A DNA stretch of 64,000 nt, taken from positions 3,038,001 through 3,102,000 of the forward strand of contig NZ_AP022616.1 of NCBI RefSeq assembly GCF_010731115.1, given 5' to 3'. Source of the stretch: Mycolicibacterium phocaicum (GTDB taxonomy: Bacteria; Actinomycetota; Actinomycetes; Mycobacteriales; Mycobacteriaceae). Both the position numbers and the translations under genes were made by a program. The first letter of the stretch is position 1; each line of letters begins with the position of its first letter. The notes beneath the pieces are model-generated. The model did no database searches. It worked only from the letters and a program-made list of their open reading frames with translations, and was not told the DNA's origin. Shown here piece after piece: positions 56,910 through 64,000 of this stretch.

Positions 56910-57479
56910 ATGAGCCCGTCGTCGATCGGCAATGCCCGCGTCAAACTCACTGCGCTCGAGGCCATGCGGCCCGTGCTCAGCCTCATGAAGGGTGCCGATC
57001 CGTCGAAGGACGTCAGCGCCGCCCGGCTGGGACTGTCGCTGCTGTGGTTGGCCGACGACGTCATCGCCGCGGTCAATCGCAAGCTCGAACGCGTCAACAT
57101 CTCGGAAGCCAAACTCGATGTGCTGATGATCTTCGCGGCACAGCTGGGCCGGCCCGAAGAGGAATGGGCCGTCCGCCAAACTCCCAGCGGACTTTCCGAG
57201 TACTTCGGCATCACGAAGGCCAGCGCCACGGGGCTCATCGACTGGCTGGAGAACCGCAAGCTCGTCACCCGGACCCGCCATGCCACCGACCGCCGCAGCA
57301 CGCCGGTGCGGATCACCCCCGAAGGGGAAAAGCTGGTGGCCGAGGCCGTCCCGGTTTTCGAGCAGGCGTGTGGCGAGCTGGTCGACGTGCTCAGCGAGCG
57401 TGACCGCCGGGACCTGCAGCGCATCCTCGACAAACTGTGGATTCACGTCAAGGCGCCCGTGGCTCCAGCAGACGACTGA
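56910..57479 (+). CDS. MarR-family regulator of the aromatic cluster
   Basis: 189 residues. A long N-terminal helix region precedes the winged HTH: SGLSEYFGITKASATGLIDWLENRKLVTRTRHATDRRSTPVRITPEGEKL. This matches the HpaR/MarR style of aromatic-catabolism regulators. It is divergent from hpaH and ends inside the convergent flavin-reductase gene (37-bp overlap). The likely effector is an aromatic or acid intermediate, unproven. Confidence 0.87.
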   Translation: MSPSSIGNARVKLTALEAMRPVLSLMKGADPSKDVSAARLGLSLLWLADDVIAAVNRKLERVNISEAKLDVLMIFAAQLGRPEEEWAVRQTPSGLSEYFGITKASATGLIDWLENRKLVTRTRHATDRRSTPVRITPEGEKLVAEAVPVFEQACGELVDVLSERDRRDLQRILDKLWIHVKAPVAPADD

Positions 57480-58096
57480 GACCTGCTGTCCGCCAGAGTG
57501 ATCCGGTCGAGGCGAAACGGGGAGACCGTGGTGTACCAGCCACCACCGTGCATCCGCGCGACGACGTCCAGCCGGCTCGCGTCGACATGCCCGCGATGTT
57601 CCTCGATGACGACGTCGTCGCGGACATGCGCGTAGGAAACGGCGCCGACCACCATATTTCGGCCCTGCCCCAGGGGTACCGTTTGAGTGAAGTTGCACTC
57701 CAACGCCACTGGGCTCGCCGCGATCCGGGGTGGCGCCACGGCATGCGACGCCACCGTTTCCAGACCGGCCTCGCCGATTTCGTCGACGCCCGCGTCGAAG
57801 TCGATTGCGGTGATGTTCATGGCATCGAGCAGTTCGGCGGTCACGAGATTGATCACGAATTCACCTGTGGCGGCGATGTTCCGGGCAGTGTCCTTCGGTG
57901 CGCCATCCCGGTTGCCGATGCCGAGGACCACCACCGGCGGCGTTCCGGACATGAGATTGAAGAACGAGAACGGCGCGGCGTTGACGCGGCCGGCGGCGTC
58001 AACAGTGGTGACCCAGGCGATCGGACGCGGGACGATCAGCGACGACAGTAGGTTGTACCGCGGCTTCACGTCCATGGCGTCGATGTCGAACAGCAT
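57443..58096 (-). CDS. Flavin-reductase-like protein (DIM6/NTAB family)
   Basis: 217 residues. FMN-binding split-barrel: YNLLSSLIVPRPIAWVTTVDAAGRVNAAPFSFFNLMSGTPPVVV, then DTARNIAATGEFVINLVT and ALECNFTQTVPLGQG. This family reduces flavin for two-component monooxygenases or acts in nitrilotriacetate/aromatic breakdown. No oxygenase partner lies adjacent. It is in the aromatic cluster between MarR and VOC. Its 3' end overlaps the MarR coding region by 37 bp. Confidence 0.86.
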   Translation of the reverse strand: MLFDIDAMDVKPRYNLLSSLIVPRPIAWVTTVDAAGRVNAAPFSFFNLMSGTPPVVVLGIGNRDGAPKDTARNIAATGEFVINLVTAELLDAMNITAIDFDAGVDEIGEAGLETVASHAVAPPRIAASPVALECNFTQTVPLGQGRNMVVGAVSYAHVRDDVVIEEHRGHVDASRLDVVARMHGGGWYTTVSPFRLDRITLADSRSQSSAGATGALT

Positions 58097-58145
58097 GTCG
58101 GTCTCCTGGCCTTTCTCGTAATCCCTTGGTGCCCAACCGGACTTG

Positions 58146-58574
58146 CTACCGCTGACTCTTGCGGCACCGGCAGTGGCCGATCTGATGGATCTCCACCAGG
58201 TTGTTCGCCGGGTCGCGCAGGAAGAGCTGCTTGAGCTCAGGGGCCGCGACGTTGTCGAGCACGAAATAGTCCACGCCCAAACGGTTCAGCTCCATCTCGG
58301 CTTCGGCGACGTCGTCCACCGCGAGGGCGATGTGGTTCTCGACAGGATCCTTGCCGGGCCCCTGGCTGTAGGGCGACGGCCCGTCGCTCCCCAGCAGATG
58401 AATCTGGACGTCGCTCGGGATATCCAGGAAGTAGCCGTGGATGCCCGGGATGTGCCACCGGCCGCCGTCCTGGGTCAGGTTCAGCACATCGCGGTAGTAG
58501 TCCTTGGCCTCGTCGGCCTTGGCACTACCCATGCCGAGGCCGATGTGGTGCAGTTCGCGGATCTGGACAGCCAT
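58146..58574 (-). CDS. VOC-family single-domain protein (extradiol-dioxygenase-like)
   Basis: 142 residues. Vicinal-oxygen-chelate fold: IRELHHIGLGMGSAKADEAKDYYRDVL with metal His, ENHIALAVDDVAEAEMELNRLG with a second His, and NNLVEIHQIG with Glu ligand. One module only, so it would dimerise or be a lyase-like enzyme rather than a full two-domain ring-cleaving dioxygenase. It may act on a ring-cleavage or glyoxalase-type substrate. The flavin-reductase gene is 49 bp downstream; a palindrome lies upstream of the start. Confidence 0.8.
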   Translation of the reverse strand: MAVQIRELHHIGLGMGSAKADEAKDYYRDVLNLTQDGGRWHIPGIHGYFLDIPSDVQIHLLGSDGPSPYSQGPGKDPVENHIALAVDDVAEAEMELNRLGVDYFVLDNVAAPELKQLFLRDPANNLVEIHQIGHCRCRKSQR

Positions 58575-58602
58575 CAGGTTAACTCCATATCAGTTTTAGT
58601 AT

Positions 58603-58625
58603 GCCTGCCTTACTATCAGGCAGGC
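58603..58625. promoter_or_regulatory. Palindrome upstream of the VOC gene: candidate MarR operator
   Basis: Perfect arms GCCTGCC (58603-58609) and GGCAGGC (58619-58625) around nine bases, 28 bases before the VOC start. The inner TTACTATC matches the hpaH-marR intergenic motif. Probably a binding site of the cluster's MarR protein. Confidence 0.6.
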
Positions 58626-58680
58626 GTAACTATGCCCCTACTGAAGTCACGGTGTCAAGGTCGGGCGTCACCCACCAACG

Positions 58681-58718
58681 CAAAAACCCCCAAATCCCTT
58701 GGGATTTGGGGGTTTTTG
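58681..58718. terminator. Bidirectional intrinsic terminator after fadB
   Basis: A perfect 18-bp inverted repeat (CAAAAACCCCCAAATCCC, two bases, complement) gives five T on either strand after a GC-rich stem. It is 15 bases beyond the fadB stop. The two-base centre means the innermost pairs open as loop. Reads as a terminator in both directions. Confidence 0.85.
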
Positions 58719-58732
58719 TTGACGCTGGAAGG

Positions 58733-60880
58733 TCAGCTCTCCAGCGAGGCCGGCGGCAGGAAGCGGTCGCCGTACTTGGCGGCCAGTTCCTTGGCACGGG
58801 CCACGAAGGCCTCCTTGCCGACGCCGAGCTCGCCCTGGTAACCGACGATGAACTGCGCCGAACCACCGGTGTACGGCGGGAAGCCGATACCCATGATCGA
58901 GCCGATGTTCGCGTCCGCGGTCGAGGTCAGCACGCCCTCGTCGAGGCACTTCTGCGTCTCGAGCGCCTCAGCGAACAGCATGCGGTCGATCATGTCCTGC
59001 AGCGGCAGTTCGGTCGTACCCGAGTTGAAGGCTTCCTTCAGCCCCGGCCACAGCTGGGTGCGCTTGCCGTCGACGTACTCGTAGAAGCCCGCGCCCTTCA
59101 GACGCGACGGGCGACCGAGCTCGATCATCTTCTCGACGACAGCCTCGGCCGGGTGCGCGACGTGGGTGCCACCGGCAGCCTCGACGCCTTCCTTGGTGGC
59201 GACAGCGATCTTGTGCATGAGCTCCAGGTTGAGCTCATCCGAAAGCTGCAGCGGCGCAGCCGGGTAACCGGCCTGCGAACCGGCCTGCTCGATGGAGGCG
59301 GGCGCAACGCCCTCGCCCAGCATGGCCAGCGCCTCGTTGACGAAGGTGCCGATCACGCGCGAGGTGAAGAAGCCACGGCTGTCGTTGACGACGATCGGGG
59401 TCTTCTTGATGGCCAGGGTGTAGTCGAACACCCGGGCCAGCGCCTCGTCAGAGGTCTTCTCGCCCTTGATGATCTCGACCAGCGGCATCTTGTCGACAGG
59501 CGAGAAGAAGTGGATACCGATGAAGTCCTCCTGGCGCTTCACGCCGGTCGCCAGACCGGTGATCGGCAGCGTGGAGGTGTTCGAGCCGAGCAGCGCGTTG
59601 GGCTCGACGATGTCCTCGATCTCCTGGAACACCTTGTGCTTGAGTTCCTGGTTCTCGAACACGGCCTCGATGACGAAGTCGACGCCCTTGAGGTCCTGCG
59701 GATCGGCCGTCGGGGTGATCCGGGCCAGCAGCGCGTCGGACTTCTCCTGCGTGGTCTTGCCACGCTCGAGGGCCTTCGCCTCGATCTTCTCGGAGTAGTT
59801 CTTGCCCTTGTCGGCAGCTTCCTGCGTGACGTCCTTGAGGACAACCTCGTAGCCGGCCTTGGCCGAGACGTAGGCGATACCGGCGCCCATCATGCCCGCG
59901 CCCAGCACACCGATCTTCTTGATGTCCTGCTTGGCGATGCCCTCGGGACGCGAGGCGCCACCGTTGATGGCCTGCAGGTCCAGGAAGAACGCCTGGATCA
60001 TGTTCTTCGCGGTCTGGCCGGTGACCAGGCTGGTGAAGTAGCGGCTCTCGATGCGCGACGCGGTGTCGAAGTCGACCTGCGCACCCTCGACGGCGGCATC
60101 CAGGATGGCGCGCGGCGCGGGCATCGGGGCGCCCTTGAGCTGCTTCTTCAGCAGTGCCGGGAACGACGGCAGGATGCCGGCCAGGCCCGGGCTCGACGGA
60201 GTGCCACCGGGCATCTTGTAGCCCTTGACGTCCCACGGCTGCACGCCACCCTCGGGGTTGGCCTTGATCCACGCCTTGGCGGCCGGGATCAGTTCCTCGA
60301 CGGTGTCGACGAGCTCGTCGACCAGGCCGGTGGCCTGCGCCTTGGCCGGGGTGAAGCGGGTGCCCTGGCTCAGGACCTCCATGAAGGCCTTCTGGATGCC
60401 GAACATGCGCACGGTGCGGGCGACGCCGCCACCGCCGGGCAGCAGGCCCAGGGTGACCTCGGGCAGGCCGATCTGGCTGCCGCGGACGTCGGCCGCGATG
60501 CGGTGATGGCACGCGAGGGCGATCTCCAGGCCACCGCCGAGGGCGGCGCCGTTGATGGCGGCGACGACGGGCTTGCCCAGGGTCTCCAGGGCGCGCAGGT
60601 CGGCCTTGATGTCCTCGACCATGGCGAACGCCTCGCCGGCGTCGTCGGGGCCGATCTGCATCATGCCCTTGAGGTCACCGCCGGCGAAGAAGGTCTTCTT
60701 CGCGCTGGTGATGACGACACCGGTGATGGAGTCCTTCTCGGCAAGCAGGCTCTGCACCGCGTAGTGCATCGACTCCTTGTAGTGCTCGTTCATCACGTTG
60801 GCCGAACCCGTGGGGTCGTCCATGGTGAGGGTGACGATGCCGTCGGCATCCTTGTCCCACTGAATTGTCTTCTCAGCCAT
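58733..60880 (-). CDS. fadB: Multifunctional beta-oxidation enzyme FadB
   Basis: 715 residues, near M. tuberculosis FadB. N-terminal enoyl-CoA hydratase (about 1-200: FAGGDLKGMM oxyanion region, AALGGGLEIALACHHRI, LPEVTLGLLPGGGG) followed by 3-hydroxyacyl-CoA dehydrogenase (NAD site GVLGAGMMGAGIAYVSAKAG, then STLPITGLATG and IGIHFFSPVDKMPLVEII). It hydrates and oxidises acyl-CoA in beta-oxidation, working with the thiolase encoded 15 bp upstream. A bidirectional terminator follows. Confidence 0.95.
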   Translation of the reverse strand: MAEKTIQWDKDADGIVTLTMDDPTGSANVMNEHYKESMHYAVQSLLAEKDSITGVVITSAKKTFFAGGDLKGMMQIGPDDAGEAFAMVEDIKADLRALETLGKPVVAAINGAALGGGLEIALACHHRIAADVRGSQIGLPEVTLGLLPGGGGVARTVRMFGIQKAFMEVLSQGTRFTPAKAQATGLVDELVDTVEELIPAAKAWIKANPEGGVQPWDVKGYKMPGGTPSSPGLAGILPSFPALLKKQLKGAPMPAPRAILDAAVEGAQVDFDTASRIESRYFTSLVTGQTAKNMIQAFFLDLQAINGGASRPEGIAKQDIKKIGVLGAGMMGAGIAYVSAKAGYEVVLKDVTQEAADKGKNYSEKIEAKALERGKTTQEKSDALLARITPTADPQDLKGVDFVIEAVFENQELKHKVFQEIEDIVEPNALLGSNTSTLPITGLATGVKRQEDFIGIHFFSPVDKMPLVEIIKGEKTSDEALARVFDYTLAIKKTPIVVNDSRGFFTSRVIGTFVNEALAMLGEGVAPASIEQAGSQAGYPAAPLQLSDELNLELMHKIAVATKEGVEAAGGTHVAHPAEAVVEKMIELGRPSRLKGAGFYEYVDGKRTQLWPGLKEAFNSGTTELPLQDMIDRMLFAEALETQKCLDEGVLTSTADANIGSIMGIGFPPYTGGSAQFIVGYQGELGVGKEAFVARAKELAAKYGDRFLPPASLES

Positions 60881-60895
60881 GTTCTTTCAATCTCC

Positions 60896-62107
60896 CTAGA
60901 CGCGCTCGATGATGGTGGCCACGCCCATGCCGCCGCCGATACACAGCGTGACCAGCGCACGCTTCGCACCGCGGCGCTCGAGCTCGTCGACCATGGTTCC
61001 GGTGATCATGGCGCCGGTGGCGCCCAGCGGGTGGCCCATCGCGATGGCGCCACCGTTGACGTTCAGCTTCTCGTCCGGGATGTTCAGGTCCTTCTGGAAC
61101 TTCAGGACGACCGAGGCGAAGGCCTCGTTGATCTCGAACAGGTCGATGTCGTCGACCGTCAGGCCGGCGCGGTCCAGCACCTTCTTGGTGGCCGGGGTCG
61201 GGCCGGTCAGCATGATGACCGGGTCGGCACCGCTGGTGGCGGTGGCCACGATGCGGGCGCGCGGGGTCAGGTTCTGCGACTTGCCGGCGGCCTCGCTACC
61301 GATCAGCACCAGCGCGGCGCCGTCGACGATGCCCGAGCTGTTGCCACCGTGGTGGACGTGGTCGATCTTCTCGACGTAGTGGTACTTCTGCAGCGCCACG
61401 TCGTCGAAGCCGCCCATGGCGCCCAGGCCCGCGAACGCCGAGTTCAGCTTGGCCAGGCTCTCCAGGGTGGTGCCCGGACGCATGTGCTCGTCGTGGTCCA
61501 GGATGGTCAGGCCGTTCTGGTCCTTGACCGGGATGACCGACTTGGCGAAGTAACCGCCCGACCACGCTGCGGCGGCCTTCTCCTGCGAGCGCACGGCGTA
61601 GGCGTCGACGTCCTCGCGCGAGAAGCCCTCGATGGTGGCGATCAGGTCGGCGCCGATGCCCTGCGGGACGAAGCCGATGCGGTAGTTGGTCTCGGGGTCA
61701 CCGGCCCACGCGCCGCCGTCCGAACCCATCGGGACGCGGCTCATGGACTCGACACCACCGGCGTACACCAGGTCGTCCCAGCCGGAACGGACCTTCTGGG
61801 CCGCCAGGTTCACGGCCTCCAGTCCGGAAGCGCAGAAACGGTTGAGCTGGAAACCACCGGTGGTCTCGGGCAGCTTGGCCACGAGCGCGGCGGTGCGGGC
61901 GATGTCGCCGCCCTGGTCACCGACGGGCGAGACGACGCCCATGATGACGTCGCTGATCAGGTTCTCGTCCAGATCGGGATTGCGACGACGCATTTCGTCG
62001 ATCAGGCCGACGATCAGGTTGACCGGCTTGACCTCGTTCAGTGCACCGTTGCGCTGCTTGCCACGGGGCGTGCGAATGGCCTCATAGATGAAGGCTTCTT
62101 CGGACAT
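60896..62107 (-). CDS. fadA: Acetyl-CoA acyltransferase (thiolase) FadA
   Basis: 403 residues from the ATG at 62107, the M. tuberculosis FadA length. Catalytic Cys92 in [12 protein letters not shown], then [18 protein letters not shown], the second-site [18 protein letters not shown] with His and [10 protein letters not shown] with Cys. It cleaves 3-oxoacyl-CoA with CoA in the last beta-oxidation step. First gene of the fadA-fadB operon. Upstream is a 1-kb gene-free region with a palindrome and repeats. Confidence 0.96.
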   Translation of the reverse strand: MSEEAFIYEAIRTPRGKQRNGALNEVKPVNLIVGLIDEMRRRNPDLDENLISDVIMGVVSPVGDQGGDIARTAALVAKLPETTGGFQLNRFCASGLEAVNLAAQKVRSGWDDLVYAGGVESMSRVPMGSDGGAWAGDPETNYRIGFVPQGIGADLIATIEGFSREDVDAYAVRSQEKAAAAWSGGYFAKSVIPVKDQNGLTILDHDEHMRPGTTLESLAKLNSAFAGLGAMGGFDDVALQKYHYVEKIDHVHHGGNSSGIVDGAALVLIGSEAAGKSQNLTPRARIVATATSGADPVIMLTGPTPATKKVLDRAGLTVDDIDLFEINEAFASVVLKFQKDLNIPDEKLNVNGGAIAMGHPLGATGAMITGTMVDELERRGAKRALVTLCIGGGMGVATIIERV

Positions 62108-62191
62108 GTGTTTGCTCCAGGTCCTATTGAGATGGGGTTGTGGGTGCATCCACCGGCAGGTAGACGGTCCCCTGCCCGGAAGCGTAACAGG

Positions 62192-62217
62192 CCCTCCCAA
62201 CCAGGTGGTTGGGAGGG
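62192..62217. promoter_or_regulatory. Perfect palindrome upstream of fadA
   Basis: Arms CCCTCCCAACC (62192-62202) and GGTTGGGAGGG (62207-62217) with a four-base centre, 85 bp upstream of the fadA start. No T-run follows. It may be an operator of a fatty-acid regulator or a hairpin closing off transcription from the right. The rest of 62108-62228 shows nothing else. Confidence 0.55.
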
Positions 62218-62228
62218 TGCGGCCCATC

Positions 62229-62296
62229 ACTCGCGAGCGGCCGCGTCTGTACGGCAACACGCCGTCTGCGGCGTGCAATATGCGCACGCTCGCGGG
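62229..62296 (-). repeat. Dispersed 67-68-bp repeat, copy 2
   Basis: Opposite-strand copy of the 14816-14882 repeat: CCCGCGAGCG, a GCACG block, the identical GGCGTGTTGCCGTACAGAC and an end CGCTCGCGAG. Differences are confined to the spacer positions. No coding. Confidence 0.7.
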
Positions 62297-62423
62297 CCAC
62301 GAAGGTGCGTTGAACTGGTAATTCTTCCGATTCGGCCGGCGTCGACCGGTACGCCCGCGCCAGTTCAGGGCCAGGTCTGTCACCGGGCGTCGACGCAAAC
62401 CAGCGCCCGAACAGCGCCCTCAG

Positions 62424-62793
62424 TGCAGAGTCAACGCCGGCGCCGACCGGAACTCGTCGACCCTGAAACCAGGGCGCATTTGTGCGAGTAGGTACCGCCC
62501 AGATTGCAGAGTCAACGCCGGCGCCGACCGGAAACTCATTGACTCTGAAACCAGGGCGCATTTGTGCGAGAAGGTACCGCCCAGATTGCAGAGTCAACGC
62601 CGGCGCCGACCGGAATCCCGTTCACCCTGAAACCACGGCGAACTTTCGCGAGTAGAGAGCGCCCAGATTGCAGAGTCAACGCCGGCGCCGACCGGAAACT
62701 CGTTCACCCTGGAACCACGGCGAACTTTCGCGAGAAGGTACCGCCCAGGTTGCAGAGTCAACGCCACCGCCGACCGGGAACCCGTTGACCCTC
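62424..62793 (-). repeat. Tandem array of the 63-bp element, exact 82-bp period
   Basis: Four full 63-bp units begin at 62455, 62537, 62619 and 62701, each separated by 19 bp (starting CCGGCGCCGACCGG). A degenerate unit precedes (ending 62436), and a fifth begins at 62783 but breaks off after about ten matching bases. Each unit has terminal CGTTSAC-like/GTCAACG ends and GTGCGAG or CGCGAG (reverse CTCGCAC) 17 bases from GCAGAGTCAACG. Period 82 is not a multiple of three, so no repeat protein. Not a CRISPR: unit length, constant spacer and palindromic units differ. Confidence 0.85.
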
Positions 62794-62823
62794 ATATGGG
62801 GGTAACCCTGTCAAGTGGCAGGG

Positions 62824-62863
62824 CGAAGCGGCGGCCGTAACCGTCGTTAGGGCCGCCGCTTCG
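62824..62863. terminator. Hairpin at the edge of the IS-like region
   Basis: Arms CGAAGCGGCGGCC (62824-62836) and GGCCGCCGCTTCG (62851-62863) are perfect over 13 bp with a 14-base loop, followed by TTGTTG. Could be a terminator or a structural part of an IS110 non-coding end. Confidence 0.55.
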
Positions 62864-63144
62864 TTGTTGCCAGCACGCACCCGTTCGGTTGGTGCGGCGT
62901 GTCGATGGTGTGGGTCGACGCGAGGGGGTCAAGTCTCATATGCGCGGGTTGGTTACCGCAGGACGGGACTTTCGGCAGAAGTGGACGCAAGTCTGAAAAG
63001 TACGAGCGTCAACCACAATTGCATAGCAATCATGTTGCGCAGCAATATGATTGGCTCAACAGGGTCATCGCGTGTCACTGGTGTCTTTCGCGTGCCGTGC
63101 ACCATGATCGGGTGCGTGCTGGACGTGTTATCCGGCGATGGGCT
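62864..63144. other. Gene-free stretch downstream of the IS110 transposase; possible IS end / bridge-RNA region
   Basis: 281 bp between a hairpin and the transposase stop with no convincing gene. IS110-family elements carry a non-coding end that, in characterised members, encodes a bridge RNA; in the IS1111-type group it lies on the 3' side of the transposase. The octamer CTCATATG occurs here (62935-62942) and at 62791-62798, where the repeat array breaks off. No clear terminal inverted repeat was found, so the boundary is unproven. Confidence 0.35.
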
Positions 63145-64000
63145 TTAGTCGAGCACCGCCAGCGACCAGCACCAGGCGGCCAGCTCCCGGGCCACCGCTG
63201 CGTTGGCGATCACCGGCCGCTTCTTACGCTGATCGAAGCCCATCCACCGCTTGTGCAACCGCTGGTTGCCTTCGTGGCCCCGCGCCCGCGCCGCCGGGCT
63301 GGCCGCATCCCAGCGCCGACGCAACGTCACCCCGGGCCGGTAGGGCTTGCGGTGCTGCCAGGCCGCCTCGATCAGCAGCCGGCGCACATGGGTGTTGCCG
63401 GTGCGGGTGATCCCGCCCTGGCTGCGGCTGGCGCCTGAGGAGTATTCGGTGGGCACCAGGCCCAGGTAGTTGCCGATCGACCGGCCCGTCAAGCGGTGCC
63501 AGTCCCCGATCTCGGTGGCCATCCCGAATGCGGTCAGCGTGGAGATGCCCCGCAGGCATCCGAGCCGGGTGATCACCGGGGTGAACTCACAATCGGCGGC
63601 CATCGCCGCGATCGCGTCATCGAAGCGGTCCCGGCGGGCGGCGGCCACCAGCACCGCGTCGAACGCCTCATCGAAGGTGGTCTGCAGCGCCGGACGATCG
63701 AAGTGCTGTTGCCGAAGCCATATCCGGTGGTCACCGGTCCACGGGTGTCCGCCGTAATAGACGATGCCGCGGCGCAGCAACAGGTGCGTCAACCGGTGCT
63801 GGGCGGCCATCAAATCCCCACGACAGTCATCGCGGGCCCGCACCAGATCCCGGGCCGCTTCCTGACCCAGGCTCGGGACCGTCACCTCGACAATCTCGCC
63901 CAGATGCAGCAACCGGGCCAGATGACGGGCATCACGGGCATCGGTTTTGACCCGATCCCCGCTGGGGCGCACCAACTTTGACGGTGCCGCGACCACACAC
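63145..64000 (-). CDS. IS110-family transposase, C-terminal part (runs off right edge)
   Basis: About 285 residues are visible; the start lies beyond base 64000, since the frame stays open to the edge. Visible features are SGDRVKTDARDARHLARLLHLGEIVEV (late part of the DEDD/RuvC-like domain) and the Transposase_20 domain: TRLGCLRGISTLTAFGMATEIGDWHRL, LGLVPTEYSSGASRSQGGITRTGN and HVRRLLIEAAWQH. The conserved Ser of the C-terminal domain is in TEYSSG. IS110 enzymes use an RNA-guided mechanism in described members. Whether this copy is intact cannot be seen. Confidence 0.92.
   Translation of the reverse strand, partial: CVVAAPSKLVRPSGDRVKTDARDARHLARLLHLGEIVEVTVPSLGQEAARDLVRARDDCRGDLMAAQHRLTHLLLRRGIVYYGGHPWTGDHRIWLRQQHFDRPALQTTFDEAFDAVLVAAARRDRFDDAIAAMAADCEFTPVITRLGCLRGISTLTAFGMATEIGDWHRLTGRSIGNYLGLVPTEYSSGASRSQGGITRTGNTHVRRLLIEAAWQHRKPYRPGVTLRRRWDAASPAARARGHEGNQRLHKRWMGFDQRKKRPVIANAAVARELAAWCWSLAVLD

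Noticed and set aside
62124..62788. Open frames across the 82-bp repeats as repeat proteins
   Set aside because: The period is not divisible by three, so each unit is read in a different frame; the translations are Arg/Pro-rich without pattern.
62424..62793. CRISPR array
   Set aside because: Units are 63 bp, palindromic-ended and diverged, and the 19-bp spacers are near-identical, the reverse of a CRISPR. No cas gene is present.

Overview
The window is GC-rich DNA from a mycobacterium, most likely a fast-growing, Mycolicibacterium-type species. The evidence is the gene content: an arfA (OmpATb) homologue, the prrA/prrB two-component system, rpfA, two citrate synthases (gltA2 and citA), fprB, sepH, cspB, a two-directional molybdopterin cluster, an XPB-type helicase, fadB/fadA, several F420-type (PPOX and LLM) enzymes and an EspC-like type VII secretion substrate. 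From about 9 kb to 44 kb the order follows, in reverse, the M. tuberculosis Rv0861-Rv0903 neighbourhood as I remember it. The PE/PPE genes of that region, arfB/arfC and several others are absent, and extra genes are inserted.

Layout. 1-9 kb is outside that block: two overlapping AMP-forming acyl-CoA synthetases with a divergent GAF-LuxR regulator, a heterodimeric ABC exporter with one degenerate ATP site, a split CHR-family transporter pair and a phospholipase D-like protein. 9-20 kb: prrA-prrB, arfA, an FKBP isomerase, a MarR/MFS efflux pair with a palindromic operator, gltA2, an MFS gene, pdxH and citA. 20-22.5 kb: a pnuC-nadR NAD-salvage pair ending in a perfect 20-bp hairpin. 22.5-34.9 kb: fprB with a diiron oxygenase, serC behind a perfect CRP-type site, sepH, an rRNA methyltransferase/MarR group, membrane proteins, a glutathionyl-hydroquinone-reductase-like enzyme and cspB. 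35-40 kb: moaA-moaD, then rpfA behind a CRP-type site and a ydaO (c-di-AMP) riboswitch, then moaC-mog-moaE on the other strand. 40-44 kb: a helicase-associated protein and the XPB helicase.

44-58.6 kb is an accessory block lying between ercc3 and fadB, genes that are neighbours in M. tuberculosis as I recall. It holds a GMC oxidoreductase, a cupin, an F420-type LLM enzyme, an orphan EspC-like protein, a lipoprotein, an orphan VWA membrane protein, a TetR/flavin-monooxygenase pair with a 19-bp inverted repeat, three PPOX proteins, a methyltransferase, and a partial aromatic meta-cleavage set (HpaI, HpaH, MarR, flavin reductase, VOC) with a shared operator-like motif.

58.7-62.1 kb is the fadA-fadB beta-oxidation operon. 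62.1-63.1 kb has no gene. It holds a palindrome, a dispersed 68-bp repeat, and a tandem array of a 63-bp element spaced by 19 bp. The array breaks off where the non-coding end of an IS110-type element probably begins; that element's transposase runs off the right edge.

The most unusual signal is the 63-bp element. Its termini are CGTTGAC and GTCAACG, with a CTCGCAC core. It appears singly at 27.65 kb and 54.17 kb and as an exact 82-bp-period array at 62.4-62.8 kb.
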